From assembly GCA_963717115.1 (NCBI GenBank), contig CAVQVO010000017.1, forward strand, positions 744,001 through 808,000: 64,000 nt of DNA. Direction: 5' to 3'. Position numbers and translations under genes: made by a program. The notes under the pieces are model-generated. The model was not told the origin of the DNA and did not search any database. It saw nothing but the letters and a program-made list of their open reading frames with translations. Positions 53,279-61,892 of the stretch are shown in pieces. How positions within the stretch are numbered: the stretch's first letter is position 1; each line of letters begins with the position of its first letter. The stretch is from JBBQUN01 sp963717115. GTDB taxonomy: Bacteria > Actinomycetota > Acidimicrobiia > Acidimicrobiales > SZUA-35.

Positions 53279-55548
53279 GGTTCGGGCGGGGTCGAACCGA
53301 GCCGGGTGGCGGCGTCGGGAGCCCATGGCGGCTGGGCGAAGGACGGCTCGAGGCCGAGGGCGTGGGTGGCAAGGCGGCCAATCTCGACCGGGCCGCAGCA
53401 GCCGGCATCGCCGTTCCCCCGGGTTTCGTGATTCCTCACGGTCGGCCGGACCGGCTCACCGTCGCCGATCTCGAACCGTTGGGATCGGGACCGTGCGCCG
53501 TGCGCTCGGCCTTCTCGGTGGAGGACCGGCCCGACTCGTCGCTGGCCGGTTACTTCCGCACCGAACTCCACGTGGAGGCCACCGTCGGTTCGATTCGTTC
53601 GGCCGTCGAATCCGTTCGGGCCTCGGCCGACACCGACCTCTTCGGCGATGCCATCCGGCTGGATGTGCTCGTGATGCGACAGATCACGCCGAGGCACGCC
53701 GGCGTGGCCTTCACCGAGGCTCAGTTCGAAGACGACCTCGTGAACGCGACGACCGGACTGGCCGATCGGCTGGTGTCGGGGCTCGACGCCGGGCAGACGC
53801 TCACCCTCGCCAAGCGTCGGCGCTTCGACCGGAGCGATCGCTCGGTCCCGGGCTGGCAGCAACGTCTGGCAACCCTGCTGCGCTCGGTCCGGTCGACGTT
53901 CGGCGAACGCGACTGGGACATCGAGTGGGCCGACGACGGCGACACCTGCTGGTTGATCCAGATCCGGCCGATCACCGCACCACCCCGCCGCAACGAGACG
54001 TTCACGATCGCCAACCACAAGGAGATCCTCCCCGAACTCCCGTCGGTCCTCATGGCCTCGGTGGTGCAATCGAGCGCGTTCGACCTCATGGACCACTACC
54101 GGGCCGCCGGACCCCACCTCCCGGTCGATCGCCCGTTCATCGAGACCTTCGCCGGCCGGCCCTACATCAACCTCTCCCAACTGACCGATCTCCTGCGGCG
54201 GCTCGGGCTGCCGACCACGCTGCTGTCGTCCTCGCTGGGCGGGGAGCCCGAGATCGTGGTGGGCCTCCGACCGCTGCGGATCGTGACCTCGCTGCCGGTC
54301 TTCGTCCGACTCGGCCTGGCCCAGCTCACCGTCGTCGGCCACGCCCGCCGGACCGAGGAACGGATCGACGAACTCGTGCGCCGACCCACCGACGATTTCG
54401 CCTCCATCCTGGCGGGTCTCCGTTCGACGTACATCCTGCTCGTCACCGAGATGTCGGCGCTCGCGACGGCCATGGCCGGACCGGTGTCGGTGGTCCGCTC
54501 CCTGGGAGCGCTCGACGCACACCTCGCCCGCCAACGGACGCCGGGAACGGCCATGCTCGACGATCTCGAGTCGTTGATGGCCCTGGCCGAACGCGATCCG
54601 GCCTTGCGGTCGGAGCTGCGAGCCGGACGGTTGCCCGACGACCCCGGGTTCATCGATCGGTGGCAGGTCTGGCTCGACCGGCACGGGCACCGAGGGGTCT
54701 TCGAGAGCGACATCGCCCGGCCCCGGTTCGCCGAGCAACCGGCCCCGATCCTCGCCGCGATCGCCCAGGGTCGTCGAGCGGTGGTCACTCCGCCGGACCG
54801 GTCGGGTGTGGGGCTCGAGGTCCGTCGTCGGCTCACTTCGCCGCTGTGGTTCGTCGCCCGCCGTCCGATGGCGGCCCGGGAGCGGATCCGTTGGCACACG
54901 ATGCAGGCCTTCGCCGCCTACCGGGCCCGCCTGCTCGAACGGGCCGAGCACGCGGTGGCCGACGGGCTGCTTCCCGACGTCGAGGCCGTGTTCGACCTGA
55001 CGATCGAGGAGCTGACGGCGTTGGACCGGGGCGAGCCGTTCCCGCCCGGCGACCTGACCGAGCGACGCGCCGAGCGGGAGCGACTCGGCGCGCTGCGGCT
55101 GCCCGACCTGGTGCGTCGCTTCGACGACGTCGAGGAACTGGGTTCGGCCGAACGTCCGGACCTCCAGGGCCCGCCAGGCCTCGTCGCCACGGGTGTCCCG
55201 CTCACCCGTGGCCGGGTCGCAGGCGTTGCGCTGCGTTGCAGTGAACCTCCGTCGGCCCTGCCCGAGGGGTTCGACGCCGCAACGACGGTCCTGGTGGCCC
55301 GGAGCGTCGACGCCGGTTGGGTCCCGATCTTCGGGTCGGTGGCGGCCGTTGCGGTCGAGATCGGCGGCGACCTGTCACACGGCTCGATCATCCTGCGCGA
55401 GCTCGGCGTTCCCGCCGTCACCAATCTCGGTCCACTCCCCGGGCTCGCCACCGGTGACCGGGTGGAACTCGACGCCACCGTTGGTCGGCTCCGACGGTTC
55501 GAGCCGGTCGGTCAGGCCCCGGGTCCGCTGGACCCACCGGTGGGCTGA
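53275..55548 (+). CDS. ATP-grasp/phospho-His dikinase, rifampin-phosphotransferase-like layout
   Basis: This 757-residue protein starts with a PPDK/PEP-synthase-type ATP-grasp region: EGVGGKAANLDRAAAAGIAVPPGFVI, then AVRSAFSVEDRPDSSLAGYF, and CWLIQIRPIT near residue 240. It ends with a swivelling phospho-His domain: GGDLSHGSIILRELGVPAV near residue 705. The PEP/pyruvate TIM-barrel is absent. ATP-binding, a large middle region (about 240-640), then a His domain is the layout of rifampin phosphotransferase, where the middle part binds the drug. The substrate here is unknown. Its tail overlaps the convergent MscS gene by 37 bases. Confidence 0.8.
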   Translation: MRFGRGRTEPGGGVGSPWRLGEGRLEAEGVGGKAANLDRAAAAGIAVPPGFVIPHGRPDRLTVADLEPLGSGPCAVRSAFSVEDRPDSSLAGYFRTELHVEATVGSIRSAVESVRASADTDLFGDAIRLDVLVMRQITPRHAGVAFTEAQFEDDLVNATTGLADRLVSGLDAGQTLTLAKRRRFDRSDRSVPGWQQRLATLLRSVRSTFGERDWDIEWADDGDTCWLIQIRPITAPPRRNETFTIANHKEILPELPSVLMASVVQSSAFDLMDHYRAAGPHLPVDRPFIETFAGRPYINLSQLTDLLRRLGLPTTLLSSSLGGEPEIVVGLRPLRIVTSLPVFVRLGLAQLTVVGHARRTEERIDELVRRPTDDFASILAGLRSTYILLVTEMSALATAMAGPVSVVRSLGALDAHLARQRTPGTAMLDDLESLMALAERDPALRSELRAGRLPDDPGFIDRWQVWLDRHGHRGVFESDIARPRFAEQPAPILAAIAQGRRAVVTPPDRSGVGLEVRRRLTSPLWFVARRPMAARERIRWHTMQAFAAYRARLLERAEHAVADGLLPDVEAVFDLTIEELTALDRGEPFPPGDLTERRAERERLGALRLPDLVRRFDDVEELGSAERPDLQGPPGLVATGVPLTRGRVAGVALRCSEPPSALPEGFDAATTVLVARSVDAGWVPIFGSVAAVAVEIGGDLSHGSIILRELGVPAVTNLGPLPGLATGDRVELDATVGRLRRFEPVGQAPGPLDPPVG

Positions 55549-56426
55549 GTCGCGTCCGGCGCTCCGGGACGGGCCGGGGTGGGCTGCGTCACGGGATTCC
55601 GACGGTGGCTGATGCGGTCTTCGATCAGTCGTCGCTGTCGGTCGTTGAGTGGTCGGGTCGACCGGTACGTGACCTCGATGGTGCCATCGGCCAGGGGCAG
55701 GGCGGCGATCTCCGGCAGGAGCAGGACGTCGGTCAACCCCAGGTCGTGGGACGCGGCATTGAGATCGCGACCGATCATCGTCTCGTCGAGTTCGGCCCAG
55801 ACGTCGGGTGCGATCGTGACGCGGTTCTGCACCAGCTGCTGCGAGCGGTTGGTCACCGACTCCAACGCTCCGTGGCCGGCGTGCCAGGTTGTCCCGTCGG
55901 GCAGTCGGAGTCGGAGACCGACCCCGCTGAGTGTCTCGACCGTGCCGGACACCTCGTTGCCCCCGACCATCATCGAGACCTGATCGCCGATCGCGTAGCG
56001 GTCTTCGAGCAGGACCATCAGGCCGGTGAGCCAGTCCTTGATGAGGGCCTGGCCGCCGATCGCGATGCCGGCTCCGATGAACCCGGCCGACGACACCAGC
56101 ACGACCGGGTCGATCCGCAGGAGGTGGGAGACGATGATCACGGCGATGACCGCCACGACGAGCGCAGCGATCCTCGACAGCATGTGCGCCGCGGCGTCGG
56201 CCCGCTGGAGCCGTCGTTGTTCCAGGCCGGTCCCGTCGTCGGGTCGGGGGAGTCGGACCCGCCAGACGCCCTTCCCGGCCAGCGCTCGGCGAACGGCCCG
56301 ACGGGTCACGAATCGCAGCGTGACCCGGATGACCACGGTGAGGAGGTAGGAACCGACGACGACGGCCACGATGGCGGCGGCGCGCAACAGATCGTCGGAG
56401 GCGTCGATCTGGGGAACATCGGGCAT
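55512..56426 (-). CDS. MscS-type mechanosensitive channel family protein
   Basis: This 304-residue protein starts at ATG 56426. Three membrane segments lie at about residues 12-32, 75-95 and 105-125. AGFIGAGIAIGGQALIKDWLTGLMVLLEDRYAIGDQV is the pore and beta-domain junction typical of MscS proteins, followed by LRLRLPDGTTWHAGHGALESVTNRSQ. The Pro/Gly-rich tail is low complexity. The frame extends upstream to 57083, but that part is the antisense of the PhyH gene. This is the second MscS-like channel in the window. Confidence 0.88.
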   Translation of the reverse strand: MPDVPQIDASDDLLRAAAIVAVVVGSYLLTVVIRVTLRFVTRRAVRRALAGKGVWRVRLPRPDDGTGLEQRRLQRADAAAHMLSRIAALVVAVIAVIIVSHLLRIDPVVLVSSAGFIGAGIAIGGQALIKDWLTGLMVLLEDRYAIGDQVSMMVGGNEVSGTVETLSGVGLRLRLPDGTTWHAGHGALESVTNRSQQLVQNRVTIAPDVWAELDETMIGRDLNAASHDLGLTDVLLLPEIAALPLADGTIEVTYRSTRPLNDRQRRLIEDRISHRRNPVTQPTPARPGAPDATQPTGGSSGPGA

Positions 56427-56523
56427 GACCGCAGCGTAGGAGCGAGCGCGTCGGGTCCATACCCGGGGCCGTCTCGAGGGGGGCGGTCGACGGGGTTCGG
56501 TGTCGACTGCAAGACTCGCATCC

Positions 56524-57366
56524 ATGACGATCGTGCACCTGACGAACACCGCGGAAGCCGACGACGTGGCCTCGGTCCTCGCCCGCGACGGCTGTGTGGT
56601 CATCGACCGGTTGGCCGACCCGGCGGCGATGACGCAGATGATGGCCGAACTCGAGCCGTTCCTGTCGGGGACGAGGGCCGGCAGCGACGAGTTCAGCGGT
56701 CGCAACACCCGCCGCACCGGTGGTCTGATCGCCCGATCGGTCACGGCCCGCGACTTCGTGATGAACCCCCTCGTGCTCGAATCGGCGCGCACCGTGCTGT
56801 CGTACGCCTCCAGCATCCAGCTCCATCTCACCCAGGTGATCGCCATCGGGGCCGGCGAGCCGGCCCAGACGGTCCATCGCGACCAGTGGGCCTTCGACTT
56901 CTTCCCGTTTCCCGCCGAGTTCGAGGTCCAGTGCAACACGATGTGGGCGATCGACGATTTCACCGAGGAGAACGGCGCGACCCGGGTGATCGTCGGCAGC
57001 AACCACCACGAGGACCGGCTTCGCTTCGAAGCCGCCGACACCGAGCCGGCCGAGATGGAGGCCGGGTCGGTCCTGCTGTACACCGGCCGGCTCTATCACG
57101 GTGGTGGCGCCAACCGGACCGAGGTCACCCGTCACGGTCTCAACATCACCTACAACGTCTCCTGGCTCCGACAGGAGGAGAACCAGTACCTGTCGGTCCC
57201 CCGAGAGGTCGCGATCGGGCTCGACGACGACCTGCTCCGGATCATGGGATACGCACGAGGGGCGTACGCACTCGGGTATGTCGACGATCTTCGGGATCCC
57301 CTCGACGCACTCCGGGGGAGCAGCGGCGGATCGGGATTCGAGGCCACGCCGGTGACGGCGCCCTGA
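56524..57366 (+). CDS. Phytanoyl-CoA dioxygenase (PhyH) family protein
   Basis: This 280-residue non-heme iron, 2-oxoglutarate-dependent oxygenase has the Fe ligands in VHRDQWAFDFF (HxD) and in LYTGRLYHGGGANRTE (distal His and the 2-oxoglutarate Arg). It hydroxylates a substrate that cannot be named. FTEENGATRVIVGSNHHEDR is the typical facial-triad surround. It starts at ATG 56524, divergent from the MscS gene, and is followed by the alpha/alpha-barrel gene after 79 bases. Confidence 0.9.
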   Translation: MTIVHLTNTAEADDVASVLARDGCVVIDRLADPAAMTQMMAELEPFLSGTRAGSDEFSGRNTRRTGGLIARSVTARDFVMNPLVLESARTVLSYASSIQLHLTQVIAIGAGEPAQTVHRDQWAFDFFPFPAEFEVQCNTMWAIDDFTEENGATRVIVGSNHHEDRLRFEAADTEPAEMEAGSVLLYTGRLYHGGGANRTEVTRHGLNITYNVSWLRQEENQYLSVPREVAIGLDDDLLRIMGYARGAYALGYVDDLRDPLDALRGSSGGSGFEATPVTAP

Positions 57367-57445
57367 CCGGCAACCGAGTGCGATCGACGCGGTTTCGCCC
57401 CTTCCGCCCGTGATCTTTCGCTGATGTGGTCGCTATCTTGCGGGC

Positions 57446-58639
57446 GTGGACTCCTCCTCGTTCCCCGTTCGTCCATCGGTCGCCGCCGACTTCGCACGCC
57501 TGACGCTGGGCTCGGGTCGCCGTCGGCGGTTCGAGGTCGGATCCCTCGACGACGTCGCGAGCCGGTACCGCGCGGGTATCGACTGGCTGGTCCGGGCCCA
57601 GGACGAAGCCGCTTCCGGCGGGGTCGTCGGCGGTGTGTCGTACGGCTACTCCGTCCGGGGCGGTTGGCGTCGGGCCTACCCCGAGACGACGGGCTACATC
57701 GCCCCGACCTTGTGGGACGCCGCGGTCCGGCTGGACCGACCCGAGCTCGCCGATCGAGCGGTCGCCGCGGTCGAGTGGCTGCTCACCGTCCAGCACGACA
57801 ACGGCGCCATCCCGAATCCGACGCTGGGGCTCGACGACGGGGTCGTGTTCGACACCGGACAGGTGCTCTTCGGCTTCACCCGGGCGTCGGCCGAGACCGG
57901 CGACGAACGGTTCGTCGAGGCCGCCCGTCGGGCACGACGCTGGTTGGTGGCGATCGCCGGTGATGACGGACGTTGGACGCGCAACACGTTCAACGGGATC
58001 CCGCATGCCTACAACGCCCGTACGGCCTGGGCCGTCGTCGAGTCGTGTCGGGCCGATCCCGACCCCGAGGCCCTCGAGATCGCCCTGGTCAACCTGCGCT
58101 GGGCCCTGTCGCTCGAGCACGACGGCTGGTTCGAGGAGGCGGCGTTCGAGGCGGGTGCGTCGGCGTTCACCCACACGATCGCCTACACGATTCGTGGTCT
58201 GCTCGAGAGCGGTCGTCTGCTCGAGGATGCCGCCATGATCGACGTCGCTCGGCGAGCGGCGGACGTCGTGGCCGCCGAGGTGGCCCCCGACGGTTTTCTG
58301 GCGGGGCGGTTCGATGCCGCCGGGGTGCCGACCGACTCGTTCTGCTGCCTGACGGGCAATGCCCAGATGGCGATCATCTGGTATCGGCTCGCGGCGGATC
58401 CCGCGGATGCGTTCGCGGTCGTGGCCGACCGGGCGATGGCGTATGTCGCGCAGACGCAGACGTTCGGTGACACCCACGGTCAGGCGGCGAGTCGGCGAGG
58501 GGCGATCCGGGGTTCGCAGCCCATCTGGGGTGCGTACTCGCCGTTCACCTACCCGAACTGGGCGACGAAGTTCTTCGTCGATGCGCTCGCCGACCGGATG
58601 GACCTTCACGAAACGTCAGTTCGCGCCGACAATGGATGA
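57446..58639 (+). CDS. Alpha/alpha-barrel protein, probable polysaccharide-related
   Basis: This 397-residue protein (GTG start at 57446) consists of repeated helical hairpins, with Trp/Tyr/Gly-rich turns such as YPETTGYIAPTLWDAA, VQHDNGAIPNPT, NGIPHAYNARTAWAV and GVPTDSFCCLTGNAQMAIIWYRLA. This pattern fits (alpha/alpha)6 barrels of terpene cyclase, glycoside hydrolase or epimerase type. It is not recognised as a specific enzyme. Its stop overlaps the WecG/TagA-type gene, suggesting a surface-glycan role. No signal peptide is seen. Confidence 0.7.
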   Translation: MDSSSFPVRPSVAADFARLTLGSGRRRRFEVGSLDDVASRYRAGIDWLVRAQDEAASGGVVGGVSYGYSVRGGWRRAYPETTGYIAPTLWDAAVRLDRPELADRAVAAVEWLLTVQHDNGAIPNPTLGLDDGVVFDTGQVLFGFTRASAETGDERFVEAARRARRWLVAIAGDDGRWTRNTFNGIPHAYNARTAWAVVESCRADPDPEALEIALVNLRWALSLEHDGWFEEAAFEAGASAFTHTIAYTIRGLLESGRLLEDAAMIDVARRAADVVAAEVAPDGFLAGRFDAAGVPTDSFCCLTGNAQMAIIWYRLAADPADAFAVVADRAMAYVAQTQTFGDTHGQAASRRGAIRGSQPIWGAYSPFTYPNWATKFFVDALADRMDLHETSVRADNG

Positions 58640-59441
58640 TGTGACGCTTCATTCGAGCGACGACGCCCTCCGTGCCTGCCGGCACCGATCCTCGCACGAC
58701 GACGCACGCCCGAGAGAGACCTTGCTGGGCGTGGCGATCGACCGCGTCGACTTCGATCAGGCGACCGATCGGATCATGCAGCGCGTCCGCCGCCGGCAGG
58801 GAGGGTGGGTCTGCACGATCAACGTCGCCATCCTGATGTCGCTGCACCAGACGGCCGCCCTGCGCCGATATGTCGACGACGCGGCGATCGTGGTGGCCGA
58901 CGGTGCACCGTTGGTGTGGCTGTCGAGACTGCATCGCCGTCCACTCCCCGAGCGGGTGGCGGGGATCGACCTCGTCGAGTCCCTCCTCGGTTGCTGCGAG
59001 GTCGAGCAGCGATCCGTGTACTTCCTCGGAGGGACCGACGCGATGATGGACACCTTCGTGGCGTGGTGCGCTCGTCGATACCCCGACCTGGTGATCGCCG
59101 GCCATGCCAACGGCTACTTCGACGAGATCGAGGCCGAGCAGCGAGCCACCGACATCGTGGAATCCGGGGCCGATCTCCTCCTGGTCGGGATGGGTGTGCC
59201 TCGTCAGGAGCACTTCGTCCTCGAGCATTCCGGATCGCTCGACGGCGTCGTCGCCATCGGCGTCGGCGGGAGCTTCGACGTGCTGAGCGGGGCGCGACGT
59301 CGGGCCCCGCGCTGGATGCAGTCGGTCGGCCTCGAGTGGTTCTTCCGTCTCCTGCAAGAACCGCGCCGGCTCTGGCGTCGCTACCTCGTGACGAACTGTC
59401 GGTTCGTCGTCCTCGCCGCCCGCGATCTCCTCCGTCGCTGA
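58632..59441 (+). CDS. WecG/TagA/CpsF-family glycosyltransferase
   Basis: This 269-residue protein has the family pattern: GVAIDRVDFDQATDRI, TINVAILMSLHQTAALRRYVDDAAIVVADGAPLVWLSRL, RVAGIDLVESLL, then LLVGMGVPRQEHFVLEH and GVGGSFDVLSGARRRAPRWMQSVGLEWFFRLLQEPRRLWRRYL (residues about 40-255). These enzymes move N-acetylmannosaminuronate-type or similar sugars onto lipid carriers for surface polymers. The start at ATG 58632 overlaps the previous gene by eight bases. Confidence 0.93.
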   Translation: MDDVTLHSSDDALRACRHRSSHDDARPRETLLGVAIDRVDFDQATDRIMQRVRRRQGGWVCTINVAILMSLHQTAALRRYVDDAAIVVADGAPLVWLSRLHRRPLPERVAGIDLVESLLGCCEVEQRSVYFLGGTDAMMDTFVAWCARRYPDLVIAGHANGYFDEIEAEQRATDIVESGADLLLVGMGVPRQEHFVLEHSGSLDGVVAIGVGGSFDVLSGARRRAPRWMQSVGLEWFFRLLQEPRRLWRRYLVTNCRFVVLAARDLLRR

Positions 59442-59518
59442 CCGGACGGGACGGACGGGTTCACGCAGACCCGGCGTCGCGCCGCGGACCGGTCCTCACG
59501 GCGCAGTAGGGTGCGACG

Positions 59519-60235
59519 GTGACGCCGCCCGATCCCAGCCTGCCCGTCGGATCGACCTCGGCGGGGTCGATGTCGGACAGCGTCCGACCGGCGTCGTACC
59601 CGCAGCCGACGCCGCAGCACGCCGAGTTCCTCCAGGGGGCCCGGGCTTTCGGGCTGGTCGCCCGGTCGGTGGCCCGGCTCGAGCTGCCCGACACGCTCGG
59701 CCTGGTCTCGAATCGGCCGATGCTGTTCGCCGGCAATCATCGGAGCCTGTTCGACATGGTCGCCACCCTGGCGATCTTCGACAAGTTCGGGCTGTCGTGC
59801 CGGATCATGTTGCGTGGTGACCTGATGGAGAAGGGGCCGGGTGCGGCGTTCCTCCATCGAATCGGCTGTATCCCGACCTCGAAGCACCATCGCGAGGAGG
59901 CCGAGGCCACGGCGATCGAGGCCCTGCTCCGGGGTGAGCTCGTGGCGATGATGCCCGAGGGACGCCTCATTCCGCCCGCTCAGTGGGTCGATGGGGTCGG
60001 TCCGCCGAGGCCGGGGGTCAGTCGGATCGCCCAGGAGACGGGTGCCGTCATCGTTCCGGTGGCCTTCTCGGGCACCGAGGTCCTGTGGCCGAGGGGTGGG
60101 ATGCCGCGACCGCGAATTCCACGGCCCGTGGTTCGGCTCCGGGTCGGGTCGCCGTTCGAGTTGGACGGTGACGATCATCCGGCCAACGCGGCGCGGGTGA
60201 TGGCGGCGATCTCGTCGCTCCTGCCGCAACCCTGA
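59519..60235 (+). CDS. 1-acyl-sn-glycerol-3-phosphate acyltransferase (PlsC family)
   Basis: This 238-residue acyltransferase has the catalytic motif FAGNHRSLFDMVA (NHx4D) near residue 72 and MMPEGRLIPPAQ near 145 (the EGT/EGR block). FDKFGLSCRIMLRGDLMEKGPG lies between them. It adds an acyl chain to lysophosphatidate or a related lipid. It starts at GTG 59519, 77 bases after the glycosyltransferase gene. No membrane helix is strongly predicted. Confidence 0.9.
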   Translation: MTPPDPSLPVGSTSAGSMSDSVRPASYPQPTPQHAEFLQGARAFGLVARSVARLELPDTLGLVSNRPMLFAGNHRSLFDMVATLAIFDKFGLSCRIMLRGDLMEKGPGAAFLHRIGCIPTSKHHREEAEATAIEALLRGELVAMMPEGRLIPPAQWVDGVGPPRPGVSRIAQETGAVIVPVAFSGTEVLWPRGGMPRPRIPRPVVRLRVGSPFELDGDDHPANAARVMAAISSLLPQP

Positions 60236-60301
60236 ACCACGGCGACAGCTCCGAACCACACCGTCCGGGGGCTCACGGCCGCAGAGCCGCGGCCGATCAT
60301 G

Positions 60302-60317
60302 GTTACCAATGGGTAAC
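60302..60317. promoter_or_regulatory. Palindromic operator, site 1
   Basis: GTTACCAATGGGTAAC is an inverted repeat with six-base arms (GTTACC/GGTAAC). It lies just upstream of a possible -35 box and shares the pattern GTTACnnATnGGTAAC with site 2. The form is typical of TetR-family operators. Confidence 0.65.
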
Positions 60318-60322
60318 GCGAC

Positions 60323-60352
60323 TTGTCATCTCCTGACGTCTCGCTCTATCCT
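60323..60352 (+). promoter_or_regulatory. Sigma-70-type promoter for the acyl-CoA dehydrogenase gene
   Basis: TTGTCA at 60323-60328 and TATCCT at 60347-60352 are 18 bases apart, in an AT-rich dip between two matching palindromes. Transcription would start about 40-45 bases before the ATG at 60404. Confidence 0.5.
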
Positions 60353-60354
60353 AT

Positions 60355-60370
60355 GTTACTCATCGGTAAC
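60355..60370. promoter_or_regulatory. Palindromic operator, site 2
   Basis: GTTACTCATCGGTAAC is an inverted repeat matching site 1 at 12 of 16 positions by eye, including both outer GTTAC/GTAAC arms. It covers the expected transcription start, so a bound repressor would block the promoter. Confidence 0.65.
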
Positions 60371-60403
60371 TTAACCTCGTTCGTCCGTCCTCAGGAGGCC
60401 CCC

Positions 60404-61618
60404 ATGGCCGAGTTCTCACTCGCACTCAACGAAGACCAGGTTCAGCTCCAGAAGTGGATCCACGGCTTCGCCGAGGACGTCATGCGGCCCCAGGCCGAGG
60501 AGTGGGACGAGCGCGAGGAGTTTCCCTGGTCGTTCGTCGAGGAGGCCGCATCGATCGGGCTCTACGGCTGGGAGTTCATGGCCGAGATGATGATGAACGA
60601 CCCCAGCGGTCAGTCGATGATGGTGGCGCTCGAGGAGCTCTTCTGGGGCGACGCGGGGCTCGGGATGGCCATCATGGGATCGGGACTCGCAGCGGCCGGC
60701 ATCGCGGCAAGCGGCACCAGCGAACAGGTGATGGAATGGGTGCCGCAGTGCTACGGCACGGCCGACGACGTGAAGGTCGGTGCGTTCTGTGCCTCCGAGC
60801 CCGACGCCGGTTCCGATGTCAACGCGTACCGGCTGCGGGCCAAGTACGAGGAGGGCACCGACGAGTGGGTCCTCAACGGCACCAAGGCCTGGATCACCAA
60901 TGGCGGCATCGCCAACATCCACGTGGTGGTCGCCGTGGTCGATCCCGCGCTCGGATCGAAGGGCCACGCCAGCTTCATCATCCCGCCGGACACCCCCGGT
61001 CTGTCGATGGGGCAGAAGTACAAGAAGCACGGGATCCGGGCGTCGCACACCGCCGAGGTCGTGCTCGACGACTGCCGGATCCCCGGGCGCTGTCTGCTCG
61101 GCGGCAAGGACAAGCTCGACGAGCGCCTCGCCCGGGTTCGCGAGGGTCAGCCCGGCAACTCGCAGGCCGCGATGCAGACGTTCGAGGCCACCCGGCCCGC
61201 CGTCGGTGCCCAGGCCCTCGGCATCGCCCGGGCCGCCTTCGAGTACTCCCTGCAGTACGCCAAGGAACGGCAGGCGTTCGGTCGGCCGATCATCATGAAC
61301 CAGTCGATCGCCTTCATGCTGGCCGACATGGCCACCGAGATCGACGCTGCCCGTCTGCTGGTTCGCCGGGCCGCCTGGCTCGGCAAGCAGAAGCAGTTCA
61401 AGTACGCCGAGGGTTCGATGGCCAAGCTGAAGGCCGGTCGGGTTGCCGTGCACACCACCGAGCGGGCCATCCAGATCCTCGGGGGCTACGGCTACACCCG
61501 TGAGTACCCCGTCGAGCGCTGGCACCGTGACGCCAAGATCTTCGACATCTTCGAAGGCACCGAGCAGATCCAGCAGCTGGTGATCAGCCGTGCCATCTCG
61601 GGCCTGCGCATCGAGTAG
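60404..61618 (+). CDS. Acyl-CoA dehydrogenase
   Basis: This 404-residue flavoenzyme reads VGAFCASEPDAGSDVNAYRLRA (the FAD/substrate TEP-like block), GTKAWITNGGIANIHVVVAVVD, and KYKKHGIRASHTAEVVLDDCRIP near residue 205. YAKERQAFGRPI and GGYGYTREYPVERWHRDAKI, with the catalytic Glu region FDIFEGTEQIQQLVISR, end the protein. It starts at ATG 60404 behind AGGAGG (60393-60398). An in-frame ATG at 60323 lies within the promoter and was rejected. It is likely regulated through the two palindromes. Confidence 0.93.
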   Translation: MAEFSLALNEDQVQLQKWIHGFAEDVMRPQAEEWDEREEFPWSFVEEAASIGLYGWEFMAEMMMNDPSGQSMMVALEELFWGDAGLGMAIMGSGLAAAGIAASGTSEQVMEWVPQCYGTADDVKVGAFCASEPDAGSDVNAYRLRAKYEEGTDEWVLNGTKAWITNGGIANIHVVVAVVDPALGSKGHASFIIPPDTPGLSMGQKYKKHGIRASHTAEVVLDDCRIPGRCLLGGKDKLDERLARVREGQPGNSQAAMQTFEATRPAVGAQALGIARAAFEYSLQYAKERQAFGRPIIMNQSIAFMLADMATEIDAARLLVRRAAWLGKQKQFKYAEGSMAKLKAGRVAVHTTERAIQILGGYGYTREYPVERWHRDAKIFDIFEGTEQIQQLVISRAISGLRIE

Positions 61619-61892
61619 TTCTCCCTGGGCCGCGGAAGTCGGTGAGGAAGTTGTTCATCCGGGCAGACGGGATCTGGGGGAGTCGACCGGGGGTATCCGT
61701 CAGGTGCAGCAGACGGTCCGCCAAGTCCCGATCGGTGAAACCGGTGCTCGTCTCTTGCTGGCGTCGCCGCCAGTCGTTGAGCCAGTACCACTGCCCGGAG
61801 GTTGCCGACGGATCGACCGAGTTGCACACCACCTCCAGATCCGATGGCTCGGCTCCGTTTTTCGGGTGCGCCGCGCCCGTCGCTCGGTGAGG
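61619..61892 (-). other. Gap with an open minus-strand frame, possible gene remnant
   Basis: This 274-base gap follows the acyl-CoA dehydrogenase stop and precedes the response regulator stop. On the minus strand one frame is open across it, with protein-like content such as DLEVVCNSVDPSATSG, then QWYWLNDWRRRQQETSTGF and PSARMNNFLTDFRG, ending in the dehydrogenase gene. It lacks a good start and family match; it may be a leftover of a lost gene. No other feature was seen. Confidence 0.3.
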
